From positions 36,246,009 through 36,310,008 of the forward strand of contig CM031601.1 in NCBI GenBank assembly GCA_018398815.1: a stretch of DNA of 64,000 nucleotides, given 5' to 3'. Every line of letters begins with the position of its first letter. Position 1 is the first letter of the stretch. The notes beneath the pieces are model-generated. The model ran no database searches, was not told the origin of the DNA, and worked only from the letters and a program-made list of their open reading frames with translations. This DNA comes from Conus ventricosus (Eukaryota > Mollusca > Gastropoda > Neogastropoda > Conidae). This document shows, piece after piece, positions 1-10,474 of this stretch. The position numbers were made by a program, and so were the translations under genes.

Positions 1-72
1 TTTAGCATATTGAAAGGGGGGTTTTCCTTTCAAAAACAGGGGTGAGTGAACCTGCAATTTACTTCTCTCAGA
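1..72 (+). repeat. Fragment resembling the outer end of a Polinton terminal repeat
   Basis: The G-run followed by TTTTC, then a GGGTGAG/TGAAC block and TTTAC-TTCTCT, aligns with the outer part of the terminal repeat at 16660-16742 and 48600-48674, in the same orientation. In that orientation the outside of the element lies to the right, so this is not the left end of copy A but the end of another copy, or a solo end. The match is noisy and only about 70 bases long. Confidence 0.4.
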
Positions 73-1209
73 ACAAAAAACAACAAAAATTTTTATAGGG
101 TTTTGGCCCCCCTGTTTGTTCCAACCTGCCGGCGCAGCCTTTGCAATTAAATTTTGGCGCCACCATTGTTTTTTGCTGCCCCCCGCACGGGAGCCCACCT
201 CCCGCGTGCATTTCAACCATCCGGCAGGGGGAATACATCATTTTTCCCCGGGGGACTTATACCTCCCACCAGAGGGGCATTTCAGATTCGGGGATTGCCG
301 GTGCAGAGTTGCAACGGCTAGAAATTTCTTTAGAACGGAGAACTTGTTTGGGTTAAAACAGGCGACAGGCAGGATTTTTCAATGCGTTCGTTAGTGCGGA
401 ATTGACCAATACACTAAAGAAATGGTGAACTGTTTTTTATCTTCGCAAAAAAAATTTCCGATAACGCCCAAATTTTGTGAAAAAACACCTTGTTTAAACA
501 AGGCCATGACAAACTTTTAGAAAGAAATTGAGGGGCACCTTGTTTTTTTCCCCCCCCCCTTAAAGCCAAGGAACTTTTTTTTTTTTGTTCCCTCAAAAAA
601 AAGGGAAAACATCATTGAAGACTTGCAAAAATTTGAAAACACAGCTTTGTGAGCTCCCTTTTCAGAACCATTTGATAAAACCAAAACCTTTGAAAGTATT
701 AAGAAATGACCCTTCACACACGCTTGACCGGGAAAAGATGGAGAAAGGAAAACCTTTTTTCCCAGCTCTTTTTTTAGGACACTGGCTTCAGAAAGCAAAG
801 ACAATTTTGAAAGGGTAAAAAACAAAAAACTGGGAGTTTTATCTAAAGAAGATTTGCGGGTTGACCAACTCTGCAAAAACAAATTGAAGTTCATTTTTTT
901 TATTCTTATCCAAAATTTCACAAATTTCGCGTTTTCTTTCAATGAGTTATAAAACAAACGAAAACTCATTCAAAATACATGAAATCCAACCCCAACTTAA
1001 AACATTCGGGTATATCACATGACGTGTTTAAACCCTGGGGGCAGGAGTAATTGATCATTTCCCCAGCGGCAGTTTTACTACCACTGCCAAAAAAAGCGCC
1101 CAAAAAAACGGGTTATTCAGGCAGCACCCAAAGACCTAAAAACCCCACCCTACCCCCCCGCCGCTGGGCGCCCAACACTCCCCCCCCCTTTTAAACCCCT
1201 TTTTCAGGC
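73..1209. other. Unassigned AT-rich stretch with homopolymer runs
   Basis: I find no protein family, RNA gene or repeat match here. Short open frames on both strands are Phe/Lys-rich and follow the homopolymer content. The base runs (C8-10, T8-12, A6-8) suggest a poor consensus. It occupies the place where the left 1.3 kb of Polinton copy A would be expected, but no similarity to 33284-34240 is visible by eye. Confidence 0.5.
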
Positions 1210-1406
1210 GGCCGCCGAAAAAAACTAAACGACCCTGGTTTATTGATTCAGGACTCGAAAATGCTTTGGCGGCCCTAAGAAGAAACAGACGACAGACAGA
1301 AGACAAGAGATGTGGAGTAAATAGGGAGAGAGTTTTGGGGAGTGAAAAAGGGGAGAGAGAAACTGTTAATTAATTTTTTTAATTTATAATTTTTTTTTGG
1401 TTTAAA

Positions 1407-1692
1407 AAGAGCCCAAAATTTTAGAAAGCTTACAAATAACTTCACACTAAATTGGAAGGGCCAAAAGGAAAAAGGTTTAAAGGGAGCAGTTTGAAACATA
1501 AATTTTACGATTTTTTTTATTCACAAAAATAACAAACAAGCGGAAAAAGGCATCATGAAAAAAAATTTTTTGGGCCCCAAAAACCGGGCCATAAAATGTT
1601 TGCCATATTAGTTGATTAATGGCTTCTCAAGATGTTAATCTAATTTTTTCTATTTGTCCTTCAGGGGTAACTTTTTTGCTTTAAAGAAAAAT
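1407..1692 (+). pseudogene. Polinton small protein 1, copy A
   Basis: Counterpart of 34610-34892 in copy B and 14766-15066 in copy C. The region corresponding to the start codon reads AAAAAGAGCCC instead of AAAATGAAGCCC, and several indels break the frame. Function unknown. Confidence 0.5.
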
Positions 1693-1765
1693 TATTTTTT
1701 TACGTTTAGAAAGACTATAAATAACTTTGAATAAAAATTTTTTTTATTTTTTTTAGATTAAAAAG

Positions 1766-1995
1766 GGGCTCCGAACTTAGGCATCGTTTTAAAAAATTGA
1801 AAATGAACTATTTAACGAGACAATAAAAAACTTTAAAACTTTGATTTTAGTAATCGGGGTTTGAAAAGATTAAACAATAAAAAAAAATCAAAGTGAACAA
1901 TTTAAAGAAGCAACCAAAGTGTGAACTTGACTGTATGATGTAGAAAAAGCTAAAATATTAGCAGGCGTTATTGTAAGAAACTGTCTTGAAGTGTG
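1766..1995 (+). pseudogene. Polinton small protein 2, copy A
   Basis: Counterpart of 14438-14701 (copy C, best preserved) and 34964-35222 (copy B). The frame is broken in several places and the ATG is not intact here. Function unknown. It lies directly upstream of PolB in all three copies. Confidence 0.45.
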
Positions 1996-2079
1996 CAACC
2001 TTGGGTAAGAAAAAAAAGCTTTTTTTATTACTTTATATACATTTATTTTTTTAATCTCGAAATATTTGTGGCTTTAAAA

Positions 2080-5000
2080 ATGACGGCCACAAGTAAATTC
2101 GGGGAGGGAAACTATATACAGGGAAAAAAAATATTTTTGGGTATGACAAAAAATTTTAGCAATAGGGGGCGAAGTAGACAAAATATTATTCCCCTACAAA
2201 TGTTCATAAAAAGCGTAGCCATGCTATCTCAAAAATCCCAGAGTCCTTCAATGGACCACCATAAAAGTGCTTGACCGTTCTGATTTTTAATAACCCGATG
2301 AAAGTAACAGGGAAAGTCGGTTTCAACAAACAGAAAGAATTTTTTCAGCTATCACACTTTAACTCTAACTGGGCTACTACATGCTTACACAGTTTAACCA
2401 TGAAAGGAAAACAAAGTAAAGGGGTTCGGGGTGGCCCGAAGGAACAGTTCTTAAATCAAATTAAGCAAACAAAATTCTATCCTATTTGGGGAATTCTTTC
2501 CTTCCTCTCCCAAAAAGTTAAGTTTTAAAAAGAGCATCTTAAAAATACATAAACCGACAGCATGTGTTTTATGGTGTGTTTTTTTGGCTTTTCATCCGTT
2601 AAAAACACGCAAAGAGTTTCCAATTATAAAAATACAAACAAGACAAATTTATAACATAAACTTTTCCAGTAAACATAGAAAGCATATCTAGTTGAAGACA
2701 AAACAAACCAATCACGTAAACATAACCATGGCGTAAACTATATATGCCCTAAGGTTTTTTTTCCCAAAGCTCCTACTTTTGGCAACGCTTTTAAAAACAT
2801 GTAACTTGAACGTTTGCAGAAAAACAAACGCCATTATTTTCAATCAAAACAAAAGCAGACTGTTAGAAAATCATCAAAACAAAAACAACAGGGGCTTTTA
2901 AATGTCTGGCAAATCCCCCATAGAACGGGTGCCAGTCAAAAAACATTGTAAAAATTTTGAAATGTGAAACCAAAAATCCTCACACCTAAACCAGGGGCTA
3001 AAGTTTTTTAAGAATATACACAAAATGCAAAGAGCCCCTCGGGTTTATGCCCACTTTTTAATGCCTTACCCCCATAAACCGCCCACAACAGCAAGAACAA
3101 AAAACAACCTATTAACTCCCCATCAGATCTGTTTTTATGCTTTTTTTGTTGTAGGTCAAAAGGTCAAAACAAAACCCCAGATTTTTAGAGGCCCAACGCA
3201 GCATAGATTTTTGAGCAATAAAAAACTTCGCAATCACACCAACCAACTAAATCTTTTAGGCATTGTTTGACACCTGAAGACCAAGAACGTTATGACTCAT
3301 CACACCTGCTGATTTCGGGTTAGAGCTAACCCCTAACTAAAAGCACTGTAAGAGACCGACAATTACTTTAAATTAGAGGGGCCCACACAACAATTTTAAA
3401 CTTCAACTTTTTAAGGTTGACCCTAAGACAGGAAACTGCCACTTCTTTTATAACTTTCAGGCTACATTCCATTTTATCATCAAACAGTGACTTCGAATAT
3501 AAGAGGTTACCTGCTTGCACAGTCTTCAAAAAGTACATGACTTTTCCTTGAAAAGTTTATCCTTTTATGACCAGCCCAACATCTATGGCCAGTTTGGATT
3601 CATGAAACCGTGGGACAGGTTTTGACGAAGCTCGCTTCCCCGAAAGGGGCTTTCTTTTCTAGTCTTAAGGGAAAGACAAACTCTCGAATAGAAAAAAAGC
3701 CTGGACAGAATTAACTGGAACGATGGGTATTATCAATCAATATTTAATGGGACGGTGTTTTTTTGGCAGACTCTTTCGAAATTACAGATCACATGCAGAA
3801 ACATTTCAACTTTGACCATCCATAACCTGCCCCAGGGGTTTTCTTGGGGCCTTTCTTAAAATCTACAAACTCCAGATTGACTTAATATCTTCTACCCACC
3901 TTCAGATATTTAAGAGGGCTGGGAGGTATTAGTATGGGCCTCACATCCTTATGCAAAACCAAAAAACAAATATTTAGACATATACCAAACTTAACCCCAA
4001 CTATCAAAGTACTTTAAAGCCAACAATCTTAAAGGATGGGGATGAGTCAACCGCTTCCACTGGAAATTTACAATGAAAAAAGGGGCCCCATAAGTTTAAA
4101 ACTGTGTTAAGTATGTTGTCACAGCTCCGCCTGATAATCCAAGGGGCAATCTTAAAGTAGACTTAAATTTTCCTAAAGAATTCACGATCCCCCCAACGAT
4201 TACCCCCAGCCCAGAAAATTAAAGATAGTCCTATCGAACCTCCTAACTTGTTCCCCCAAACTTTGCCACAAAACTAATTTCTGTGCCATTACAAATCCCA
4301 CGTTTTACCTAAGACACGGGTTAAAGCGACAGCTGTTCATTGAATAATTTTTCTTGACCAAGACCCTTTAAGAGGGCCCAAAAAAAGAAAAAATACGCTT
4401 TGAACCAACCACGATCTTTAAAAAAAACTTCTTAAACTGTAACAAAAGCTGTTTTGCAAAACCATGAGAACGTACCCAACTAAAGAAGTTAAATTAGTTT
4501 TACAAAAGAAAACCAACAATTAAGTTTGCCTCTAAACCCAACTACCAAACTTTTGAAGATTTAACGACACTTGGGGCATTATGAGAAAAAAAGGGGTTTT
4601 TTCGGGTTTTTTGTATAGAGCTTCGAAGTTATTTAGTTAAATTCTGAAAAACTATTTAAAACCGCTTAAAACCCGAAGCAAGAAACCCCTTTTCCAACAC
4701 GGGAAATTTTATTTTTAGAAAATTTCCCCCCAAAACTTTTATAAGGATTTAGAAACAGAATATTAAAGGGGCGAGGTGGACGACACATGCACTACCAAAG
4801 GAAAAGCCTTTAATTCAACGGAACAAGAAAGTATTGGGGAAAATGAAGGAAAATTTAAAAAACATTTCAAAAAATACTTTTGGTTTGGGGGGTCAAAATA
4901 CCGTTTCCAGCCAACTTCGAATGAAAAAACTAAAGGGAAATAAGAAGTTGTCAAAAAAAAATATAACTCACGATAACTACAAGCAAGCTCTCTTGAAAAC

Positions 5001-5127
5001 AAAGTTTTATTATCACACAAATGTAATCTGCGCTCTACTCTCCATCAAGTAAACACACTGCTGTTAACAAAAAATCACTAGTCTCTAACAATAACAAGAG
5101 AATTTACGTCAGTTCTGAGCTTTCATA
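2080..5127 (+). pseudogene. PolB: Protein-primed DNA polymerase B, Polinton copy A (frameshifted)
   Basis: This is the copy A version of the family-B, protein-primed polymerase that replicates Polintons. It aligns along its whole length with 35292-38529. Recognisable pieces are the start region at 2080, an SNWATT-type block near 2370, the sequence around the exonuclease I motif near 3030-3130, and a C-terminal stretch near 4880-5050 that includes a KKNITHDNYKQALLKT-like segment. Frames change many times, mostly at homopolymers, so no continuous product can be read. Whether the gene is dead or merely mis-sequenced cannot be told from one copy. Confidence 0.8.
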
Positions 5128-5175
5128 TGCTGTAGGGCATTGGAGAACTTTAAAAGATTAACTTGACTGACTTGG

Positions 5176-5262
5176 CTTGTACTAACTTAAGAACCTAACT
5201 AGTACTTATTTAAGAACTTAACAAGAACTTAACTTAAAACTTAACAAGAACCTAACTAGTAC
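5176..5262. repeat. Short degenerate tandem repeat, unit about 20 bp
   Basis: The phrases ACTTAAGAACCTAACTAG and ACTTAACAAG recur four to five times just after PolB. The same array is present in copy B at 38577-38690, so it belongs to the Polinton. It marks the convergent ends of PolB and the minus-strand accessory gene. Confidence 0.6.
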
Positions 5263-5471
5263 TTTATTTTTGACCCTAGCTGCGCTTCGTACCTAGCGTA
5301 GTACTTTTCAATGTCTGATGTAGACAGTTGTTGATCTGTTCAATACTTAGTTCAACACCTAAATACTGTTTAGTTTTCCACACGCAGCTAGAGAGTATAA
5401 TCTTTCTTTATGGCAGTGGTCTACGGAGTAGTCTGCTTGCTCCTCACACTTTAATAGTTCGTCCAATCCAT
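5256..5471 (-). CDS. Polinton accessory protein with SxxDIEKYYARYE motif, C-terminally truncated in copy A
   Basis: The minus-strand ATG at 5471 opens a frame with a Cys/His-containing N-terminus and a conserved-looking block EQIQQLSTSDIEKYYARYE, then stops at 5256 (one frameshift inside). I recognise this block as typical of a hypothetical protein common in Polintons; its function is unknown. In copy B the protein continues for roughly 60 more residues beyond the same point. Here the C-terminal part is lost together with about 740 bases. It converges on PolB. Confidence 0.6.
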
Positions 5472-5512
5472 TTTTAAAAAGCAATAAAAAATAATATAAT
5501 ACTTTTAAAACC

Positions 5513-5736
5513 ATGAGTTTAACGCTGGTTAATTATGCAGCGCCTACGTTGGTGTTATAGTCTATTCAACCCTTGCAAAATGCTTGTTAGGATAAAACCA
5601 CCCAACATGGAAAGATAGAAGATTCGCCAAAACTAGTTGCAACTTTATTTTTAGCTTTAACGACAAAGATTATATGATTAAAAAGCACATAGACAACCTT
5701 TCGTATTATGATTATTTTAATTATTTTTTTAGTTAA
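5513..5736 (+). CDS. Small Polinton membrane protein 1, copy A
   Basis: From ATG 5513, the product starts MSLTLVNYAAP, followed by a hydrophobic segment and then a block rich in L/A ending TTK, which resembles the second half of the neighbouring protein at 5743-5970. One or two frameshifts are present. The pair looks like a tandem duplication of a small membrane protein. Function unknown; the same order is found in copy B (39692-39918). Confidence 0.5.
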
Positions 5737-5742
5737 TAAAAG

Positions 5743-5970
5743 ATGAGTGAAAAAAAGATTATCAATACGAATTACCATTCTGCTGTAATTAGTGCCTTAG
5801 TATAGGCTATAGCGTGTTAGCAAAAAACATGTTTAAAATGAAGCCGGCTGACTTAGGAAGGTTAGACCATTGAGGATGTTGTTAAGGTTATAGTTGTAAA
5901 TTACTGCAGGAATTGCGTCAAAAGACTTTCTTGTTACACAGGGATTATCCCAGAAAATGTTAGTTCATAG
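5743..5970 (+). CDS. Small Polinton membrane protein 2, copy A
   Basis: The frame from ATG 5743 gives a hydrophobic N-terminal segment (HSAVISALV), then FKMKPADLGRL, a second hydrophobic segment and a C-terminal block SKDFLVTQGIIPE. The KMKPADLG...LV..G.IP pattern is one I associate with a small conserved Polinton protein of unknown role. Two hydrophobic helices suggest a membrane location. It has one or two frameshifts and stops at 5970. Confidence 0.55.
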
Positions 5971-6097
5971 AAATATTAATTCATAAGAAAATAATTTAAT
6001 AAAAAGATGGCAGGAGTAGTTATGATGGTAGGGGAGCTATTGTTAATGCCTTGGCCTTCTCTGGAAGCAATTATATTTTAGTAAATTGCGGTCTGAT

Positions 6098-6133
6098 CAA
6101 AGATAGTTCGCCCTACGGAAAGATGGTTCACTC
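6098..6133 (+). repeat. Left TIR of the P-type element
   Basis: Begins CAAAGA and contains CGCCCTACGGAAAGA followed by GGTTCACTC. It is the inverse of 7638-7673 with four mismatches. Confidence 0.85.
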
Positions 6134-6214
6134 CGCGGAAAGTGAAGCCAGATGGCTGGCACATTCCATGCTGCCACTCCCACCCTGACATGCTATCTTT
6201 CCACCGTGTCCAAC

Positions 6215-6357
6215 ATGGCGATAAGGCAGGAGGCAACTGGTGCGCTGCGCCGAACTGTCATAATTCTCGGAAGAAGGGGTTCCGGTGTTTTTCTTTTCCA
6301 AAAGACGAAGAAAGTGAGATCATTTTCTGTGTTACATTTCCTGAATACTTGTTTTAA

Positions 6358-6420
<63 letters not shown>

Positions 6421-6512
6421 TCAGTTTCAGCTGCGTGAGCGAGGAAATTGCTCACCCGCGATGTTGTCATGCAGAAGCAAGAGAGAGAGAGCGTACATGC
6501 ACGCGCGCATGT

Positions 6513-6600
<88 letters not shown>

Positions 6601-6660
6601 AAAATGCATAGGATACTACTAGCGCTCACATACACACACTTATAGGTGCTTGCACACACA

Positions 6661-6736
<76 letters not shown>

Positions 6737-7050
6737 TATGAAGATGATACGCATGTGCATAAGCAAGTGACCATGTGCTCACACGGCGCACATATGCACA
6801 CACTGAGAGAACGTCTACAGACTGGCGTTAAAAAACAGTTTCTATTCTATATTGAACCAAGTTTCAACATTCTTTTTGTGTTCTTTGCAGATGCAAGACG
6901 TGGGTTCAGAACTGTAGGCGTGAAGACTTGTGGGCAAACCAGCTGCGTACCTTCATGCAAACTGCTGTATTTGCTCTGAGCATTTTGAAGCCAATCAGTT
7001 CATGGACCACACCCGCAAGAACTGTCGACTGATTTGGAGTGCAGTACCAA
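6215..7050 (+). CDS. THAP-domain protein in two exons (P-element DNA-binding domain only)
   Basis: Exon 1 (about 6215-6318) encodes the first zinc half-site: WCAAPNCHNSRKKG, then CFSFPKDEE. The intron holds GA and GT/CA/ACGC microsatellites and ends TTCTTTGCAG at 6890. Exon 2 (from 6891) encodes CKTWVQNCRRED, a CSEHFE block supplying the C-x2-H half-site, and AVPT near 7041-7050. Together these are the C2CH and AVPT marks of a THAP zinc finger, which binds transposon ends. The ATG at 6215 is one base out of frame with the domain, and another frameshift lies in exon 2 near 6950; both may be sequencing indels. After AVPT only a Pro-rich tail follows. A THAP-only product could act as a repressor, as KP-type derivatives do in Drosophila; that is inference. 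Confidence 0.75.
6361..6414. repeat. (AG)n microsatellite in the THAP intron
   Basis: Uninterrupted AG dinucleotides over about 54 bases inside the P-type element. Confidence 0.95.
6513..6598. repeat. (TG)n(AG)n compound microsatellite
   Basis: About 50 bases of TG followed directly by about 35 of AG, inside the THAP intron. Confidence 0.95.
6654..6733. repeat. (ACGC)n(AC)n compound microsatellite
   Basis: ACGC tetranucleotides pass directly into AC dinucleotides. The same compound motif recurs at 7261-7459 within the element. Confidence 0.95.
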
Positions 7051-7260
7051 CTTCTTACAGACAAAATATCCCATGTAAAGAATGCAAAACAATACCAAAC
7101 AAAGATAGGAGAAGACCCCCCCCCCCTCCCACCCCCTGCACTCTCTTTCTCTCTGAAATACAAGACAGAGTGATGTAAACAAAACAAAAAAAGAAGAAAT
7201 AAGATGACGACACAGAGTGATGTAAACAAAAAAAAGAAGAAATAAGATGACGATAAAGTC

Positions 7261-7278
7261 CACACACACACACACACA

Positions 7279-7365
<87 letters not shown>

Positions 7366-7366
7366 C

Positions 7367-7403
<37 letters not shown>

Positions 7404-7408
7404 ACACA

Positions 7409-7446
<38 letters not shown>

Positions 7447-7459
7447 TACACACACACAT
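7261..7459. repeat. (AC)n(ACGC)n(AC)n microsatellite
   Basis: About 200 bases of AC and ACGC repeats with a few TA and AAAC interruptions, near the right end of the P-type element. Long Thr/His or Cys/Val frames across it are artefacts of the repeat. Confidence 0.95.
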
Positions 7460-7637
7460 AGACAGATGAGACAGAGAGAACACGAAACTTGTAAAACATT
7501 GTGTTCCATCACTTCCTGATCTGCCAGTCGGCTGTGTTATGCACCGGTAAAGTGGGAGTGGCAGCCAGAGCCTGCTCGCGGCGCGGCGCTCAACCGGCTT
7601 CACTGTAGCTAATACTGCGGACAGAGTAACCGCTCAG

Positions 7638-7673
7638 CGAGTGAACCGTCTTTCCGTAGGGCGTACAGTCTTT
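7638..7673 (-). repeat. Right TIR of the P-type element
   Basis: Inverse of 6098-6133; ends CTTTG. Followed by the second copy of GGTCTGAT at 7674-7681. Confidence 0.85.
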
Positions 7674-8013
7674 GGTCTGATGAAGAGAGAGAACGCCATA
7701 ATAAGGCAATGGAAGATTTAGCTAAGGCAAGAGACGCTTACGAGAAAAGACGAATTGCTCACTTAGACTTTATTAATAAAAAGTTAAGGAACAGGGCCAT
7801 GCATTTACAGACGTTGATGAGGCAATGAATGAGTATTACTTAGTGACAGGAAAGAAGTTTCTAACAACACCACCTCCAGAACTGTCTGACTTTTATGAAC
7901 CATCAGAAGAACAGAAAATAGCAGAAATTGGTTTTTATTGTGGGTGCTATGGGAGCAATTTATATTCTCGCACAAACAATCTAAAAATTATAGTTAAAAA
8001 TACAGCCCTTCTT

Positions 8014-9019
8014 ATGGACAATACGATGTACAAAATATATTATTCTCCTAAAGGGTATTGGAAGGAAAGACTGCTATTGAAAAACTGAGTAAAGCTGCTA
8101 GAGTGTCTGAATCAGATGCGAAAGACTGGCTTTGAAAAACAAGCAATTTCGCAATTATCTGCCTGCCCCAAAAAGAATAATAAGGCCTAGATTTGTTAAT
8201 TCAGTTCCAAATGACACCCACCAGATGGACTTGCTGTATCTCCCACATGATAAAGTTAGAAGAAAAAAGTTTAAGTATGCTCTGACAGTTGTTGACATGG
8301 CTTCAAGATACAAAGACGCTGAACCTTTAACGGATAAAAGCTCAACTGCTGTGGCTGTGGCTTTACAACAAATATACATGCGAGGTCCATTAAAGTATCC
8401 TAGGCTGATCCAAGTTGATGATGGAAAAGAGTTTAAAGGTTCTGTAAACCAGCTGTTTTTAAAACATCATGTTACAGTTAAGAGAGGGATCCCAGGCAAC
8501 CATCGATCACAGGCCCTAGTAGAAAAACTTTAATAAGAAACTAGCTGAACGCCTGTTTACCTATCAATATCACAGAGAAATTATGGACACTACAAAGTAC
8601 ACTATGAAGTACAGAGAACGCAACACAGAATGGGTTAGGAGATTGCCTGCAGTCTTACGTGCCGTGAACAATGAAGAATTTAAAGCGACAGGGCTGAAGC
8701 CAGTAAACGCGATCAAATTAAAAAAAATTAGCATCACTGAAGATGTGCAAGGTAATCAAAAACTCTTGCCTTTTTGGACTAAAAGTAAGATACTTGTATG
8801 CTCCTGGAGAGGCAGAAGGCGATTTTTAGAATTAGACTACAGATCCTATATGGAGTGTAGATGGTATGAAGTTGAGCGATTATGAAAACAGACCCCCCCG
8901 TATATTATTTAAGAGAAACTCTCTCTTCTAGCGGTGTTACTACGTCTAAAAGGCCTGCTCCTAAAAGATCATTTGTTCGTGAAGAGCTGCAAGTTGTCCC
9001 GCCAAACACAGTGAGTTAA
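8014..9019 (+). CDS. INT: Polinton retroviral-type integrase, copy A
   Basis: A DDE integrase that joins linear Polinton DNA to the host chromosome. From ATG 8014 there is an N-terminal helical region (SPKGYWK, then AARVSESDAKDWL), then LYLPAPKR and the rve core: first Asp in HQMDLLYLPHD (near 8222), VDMASRY, second Asp in IQVDDGKEF (near 8410), and the Glu in SQALVE (near 8515). A C-terminal part contains WSV..YEVERL and a basic tail ending at the TAA at 9017-9019. At about 335 codons the length fits Polinton integrases. Three or four frameshifts occur (near 8070, 8125, 8530, 8780), each in or near a homopolymer. The start was chosen because MD followed by a short tail precedes SPKGYW in both copies. 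Confidence 0.85.
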
Positions 9020-9128
9020 CAAAAAAAATAGTATTTGTTAACTTATTTTTTTGTTAAACTTATATTTTTTTGTTTTTTTGGGTTTAACCGAATCATGTGT
9101 TTGTTTTTCAATGTTCTGTTTAATTGCA

Positions 9129-9664
9129 TCAGTGTTTACCTGTCGTGAAGTAAAAGTCTTTCTCCACTCCTTTGAAGTTCAATTTTCTGTCGTCTGTAAT
9201 CCTCACCCATAGCCATAAGCTTATCAAATTCTTCGTCTGTAATGTTTTCATCCTGTAATGATTTGCTTATTCTTAATCTTAGTGAACAAAGTTTTGCTGA
9301 TGCTAGGGCAACAATGGCGGTGTGCTTTGTAATTTAGGAGTTAATTTTTTTTAAAACAGCACTTACAACCATACACAATGGCACCTAAACCTAACCCGAG
9401 ACCTCCTAATGCTAAAGAGGCTGGCGCTCCAGCACCAGTAGCTAAAAGAGCAACGCCAGACCCAGCACTTACGCTAGCTACAGCTGATGAGCTAGTAATT
9501 ACATAAGAAAAAGCATTTAAAGCTTTAGCATATTTCTTTCTAGTAACTCTATATACTTATCCAAGTCGCTTTCTATTTCCTTTTGAAGTTCATTTATTTG
9601 CTCTAACCTAAACTGTTGAACCTCCCTTTTTAATAAGATTATTTTTTAATTTAATTTTGGACAT
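9129..9664 (-). CDS. Polinton accessory protein with glycine-rich hydrophobic segment, copy A
   Basis: The minus-strand frame from ATG 9664 gives a charged coiled-coil-like start (FRLEQINELQKEIESDLDK), KKYAKALNAF, a long small-residue hydrophobic segment rich in Ala/Gly/Ser (SAVASVSAGSGVALLATGAG), then a helical C-terminus with SLQDENITDEEFDKLM. This arrangement is seen in a conserved Polinton protein of unknown role. It probably spans or inserts into a membrane. Two or three frameshifts; copy B is at 41797-42337. It is convergent with integrase. Confidence 0.6.
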
Positions 9665-9689
9665 TCTCTTATTACTCCTCCGGCAGCAT

Positions 9690-10414
9690 TTTCTTTTAAC
9701 GAGTAAAACGCAATAAAATAAACATATTATGAAAATAAAGTCGAGAATGTTATTTCCTTGTCAACCACACATAACCTGTCAATGATCAGGGGTTTTTATT
9801 TTGTCTCCGTTTTTAGAAATTCCCAATCCCAACAAAAAGGGGAGCATCCAATTTTCAGCCTTTATTTTATCCTCTAAAAAACGTATGTTCGGGCAAACTG
9901 ACCCCTCCTCGGAGTAAAATTTTAACAAAAAACACGCATTTCCTAGGAGGCCGGTACGTGGTTAAATTCTAAGCCGACGGGTCACCCCCCCATTCCGGTT
10001 TCTTTCTCGTAGCATATATTCAAAACCCCTGCCATTTTTTTAACTGTTTTTTTGTTGGTCCAAAAACCCCACTAACAAGAAGGGCCTGTTTTTAAAAGTT
10101 TTCTAAATTGTTTTTTTTATCAAATTCTGGGTTTTGGTTTCAAACTTAAATTCCAACAATTTCAGGAAGCAACGCCCAACTTCTCTTTTTATGAATTTTT
10201 GTTTTTCAATTTGCCAAAATCGTTTGCCCTTAATTTCTTACTCCTAGGTTAAAACCCTGCGCCGTTTTTTTTGTCTTAAATTTCTTTTTTCCCATGTATA
10301 AAATCCTAAACTTTCCGGGCACTCCTTTTAATCAAACTCTTTGGTTGCTAGGTCTTTTACTCTACTGCAACGCATTTGGAGCTAGCTCCGTTTTTGATTC
10401 TGGCCCCCAGACAT
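9690..10414 (-). pseudogene. Unassigned minus-strand Polinton gene, copy A
   Basis: Counterpart of 42345-43172 in copy B. The start at 10414 is inferred from alignment. The frame is heavily broken and function is unknown; see the copy B entry for what can be read. Confidence 0.4.
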
Positions 10415-10474
10415 TTTTTTATAATAAAAAAATTTATAATAAACAAATTGTTAAACAACAAATAAAAAAATTAA

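Larger units (their letters stand above)
6098..7673 (+). mobile_element. P-type DNA transposon (THAP-only, probably non-autonomous)
   Basis: The insert has imperfect TIRs of 36 bp (32 of 36 positions identical) that begin with CA. It is flanked by a perfect 8-bp duplication GGTCTGAT at 6090-6097 and 7674-7681. Copy B has an uninterrupted site there. TIR length, CA terminus, 8-bp duplication and an encoded THAP domain all fit the P superfamily. At 1576 bp, with only a THAP gene and long microsatellites inside, it lacks the RNase H-like transposase core, so it is probably a deletion derivative. hAT elements also make 8-bp duplications, but a THAP domain is less usual there. Confidence 0.8.
6007..7984 (+). 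pseudogene. Polinton helical membrane protein interrupted by a P-type element
   Basis: The gene starts at ATG 6007 (MAG..., with a Gly/Ala-rich region and FSGSNYIFSKL), is broken at 6097 by the 6098-7673 insertion, and resumes at 7682 with a long charged helix (RERHNKAMEDLAKARDAYEKR, with HLDFINK downstream), an acidic DVDEAMNEYY block, LSDFY, and a C-terminal hydrophobic segment ending at the TAA at 7982-7984. The same gene is at 40191-40662 in copy B. It is a familiar Polinton protein lying directly upstream of integrase, function unknown. The insertion is a true disruption because it has an exact 8-bp duplication at its ends. Confidence 0.75.

Noticed and set aside
517..969. 150-codon minus-strand frame
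   Set aside because: Lys/Phe/Ser-rich, shaped by homopolymers; no similarity to any other part of the window.
6152..6361. Frame starting MAGTFHAATP across THAP exon 1
   Set aside because: It is out of frame with the THAP zinc-finger residues, which lie in the adjacent frame.
6354..7603. Long open frames of Thr-His, Cys-Val or Leu-Ser repeats
   Set aside because: They are translations of AC, TG and AG microsatellites inside the P-type element's intron and 3' part.
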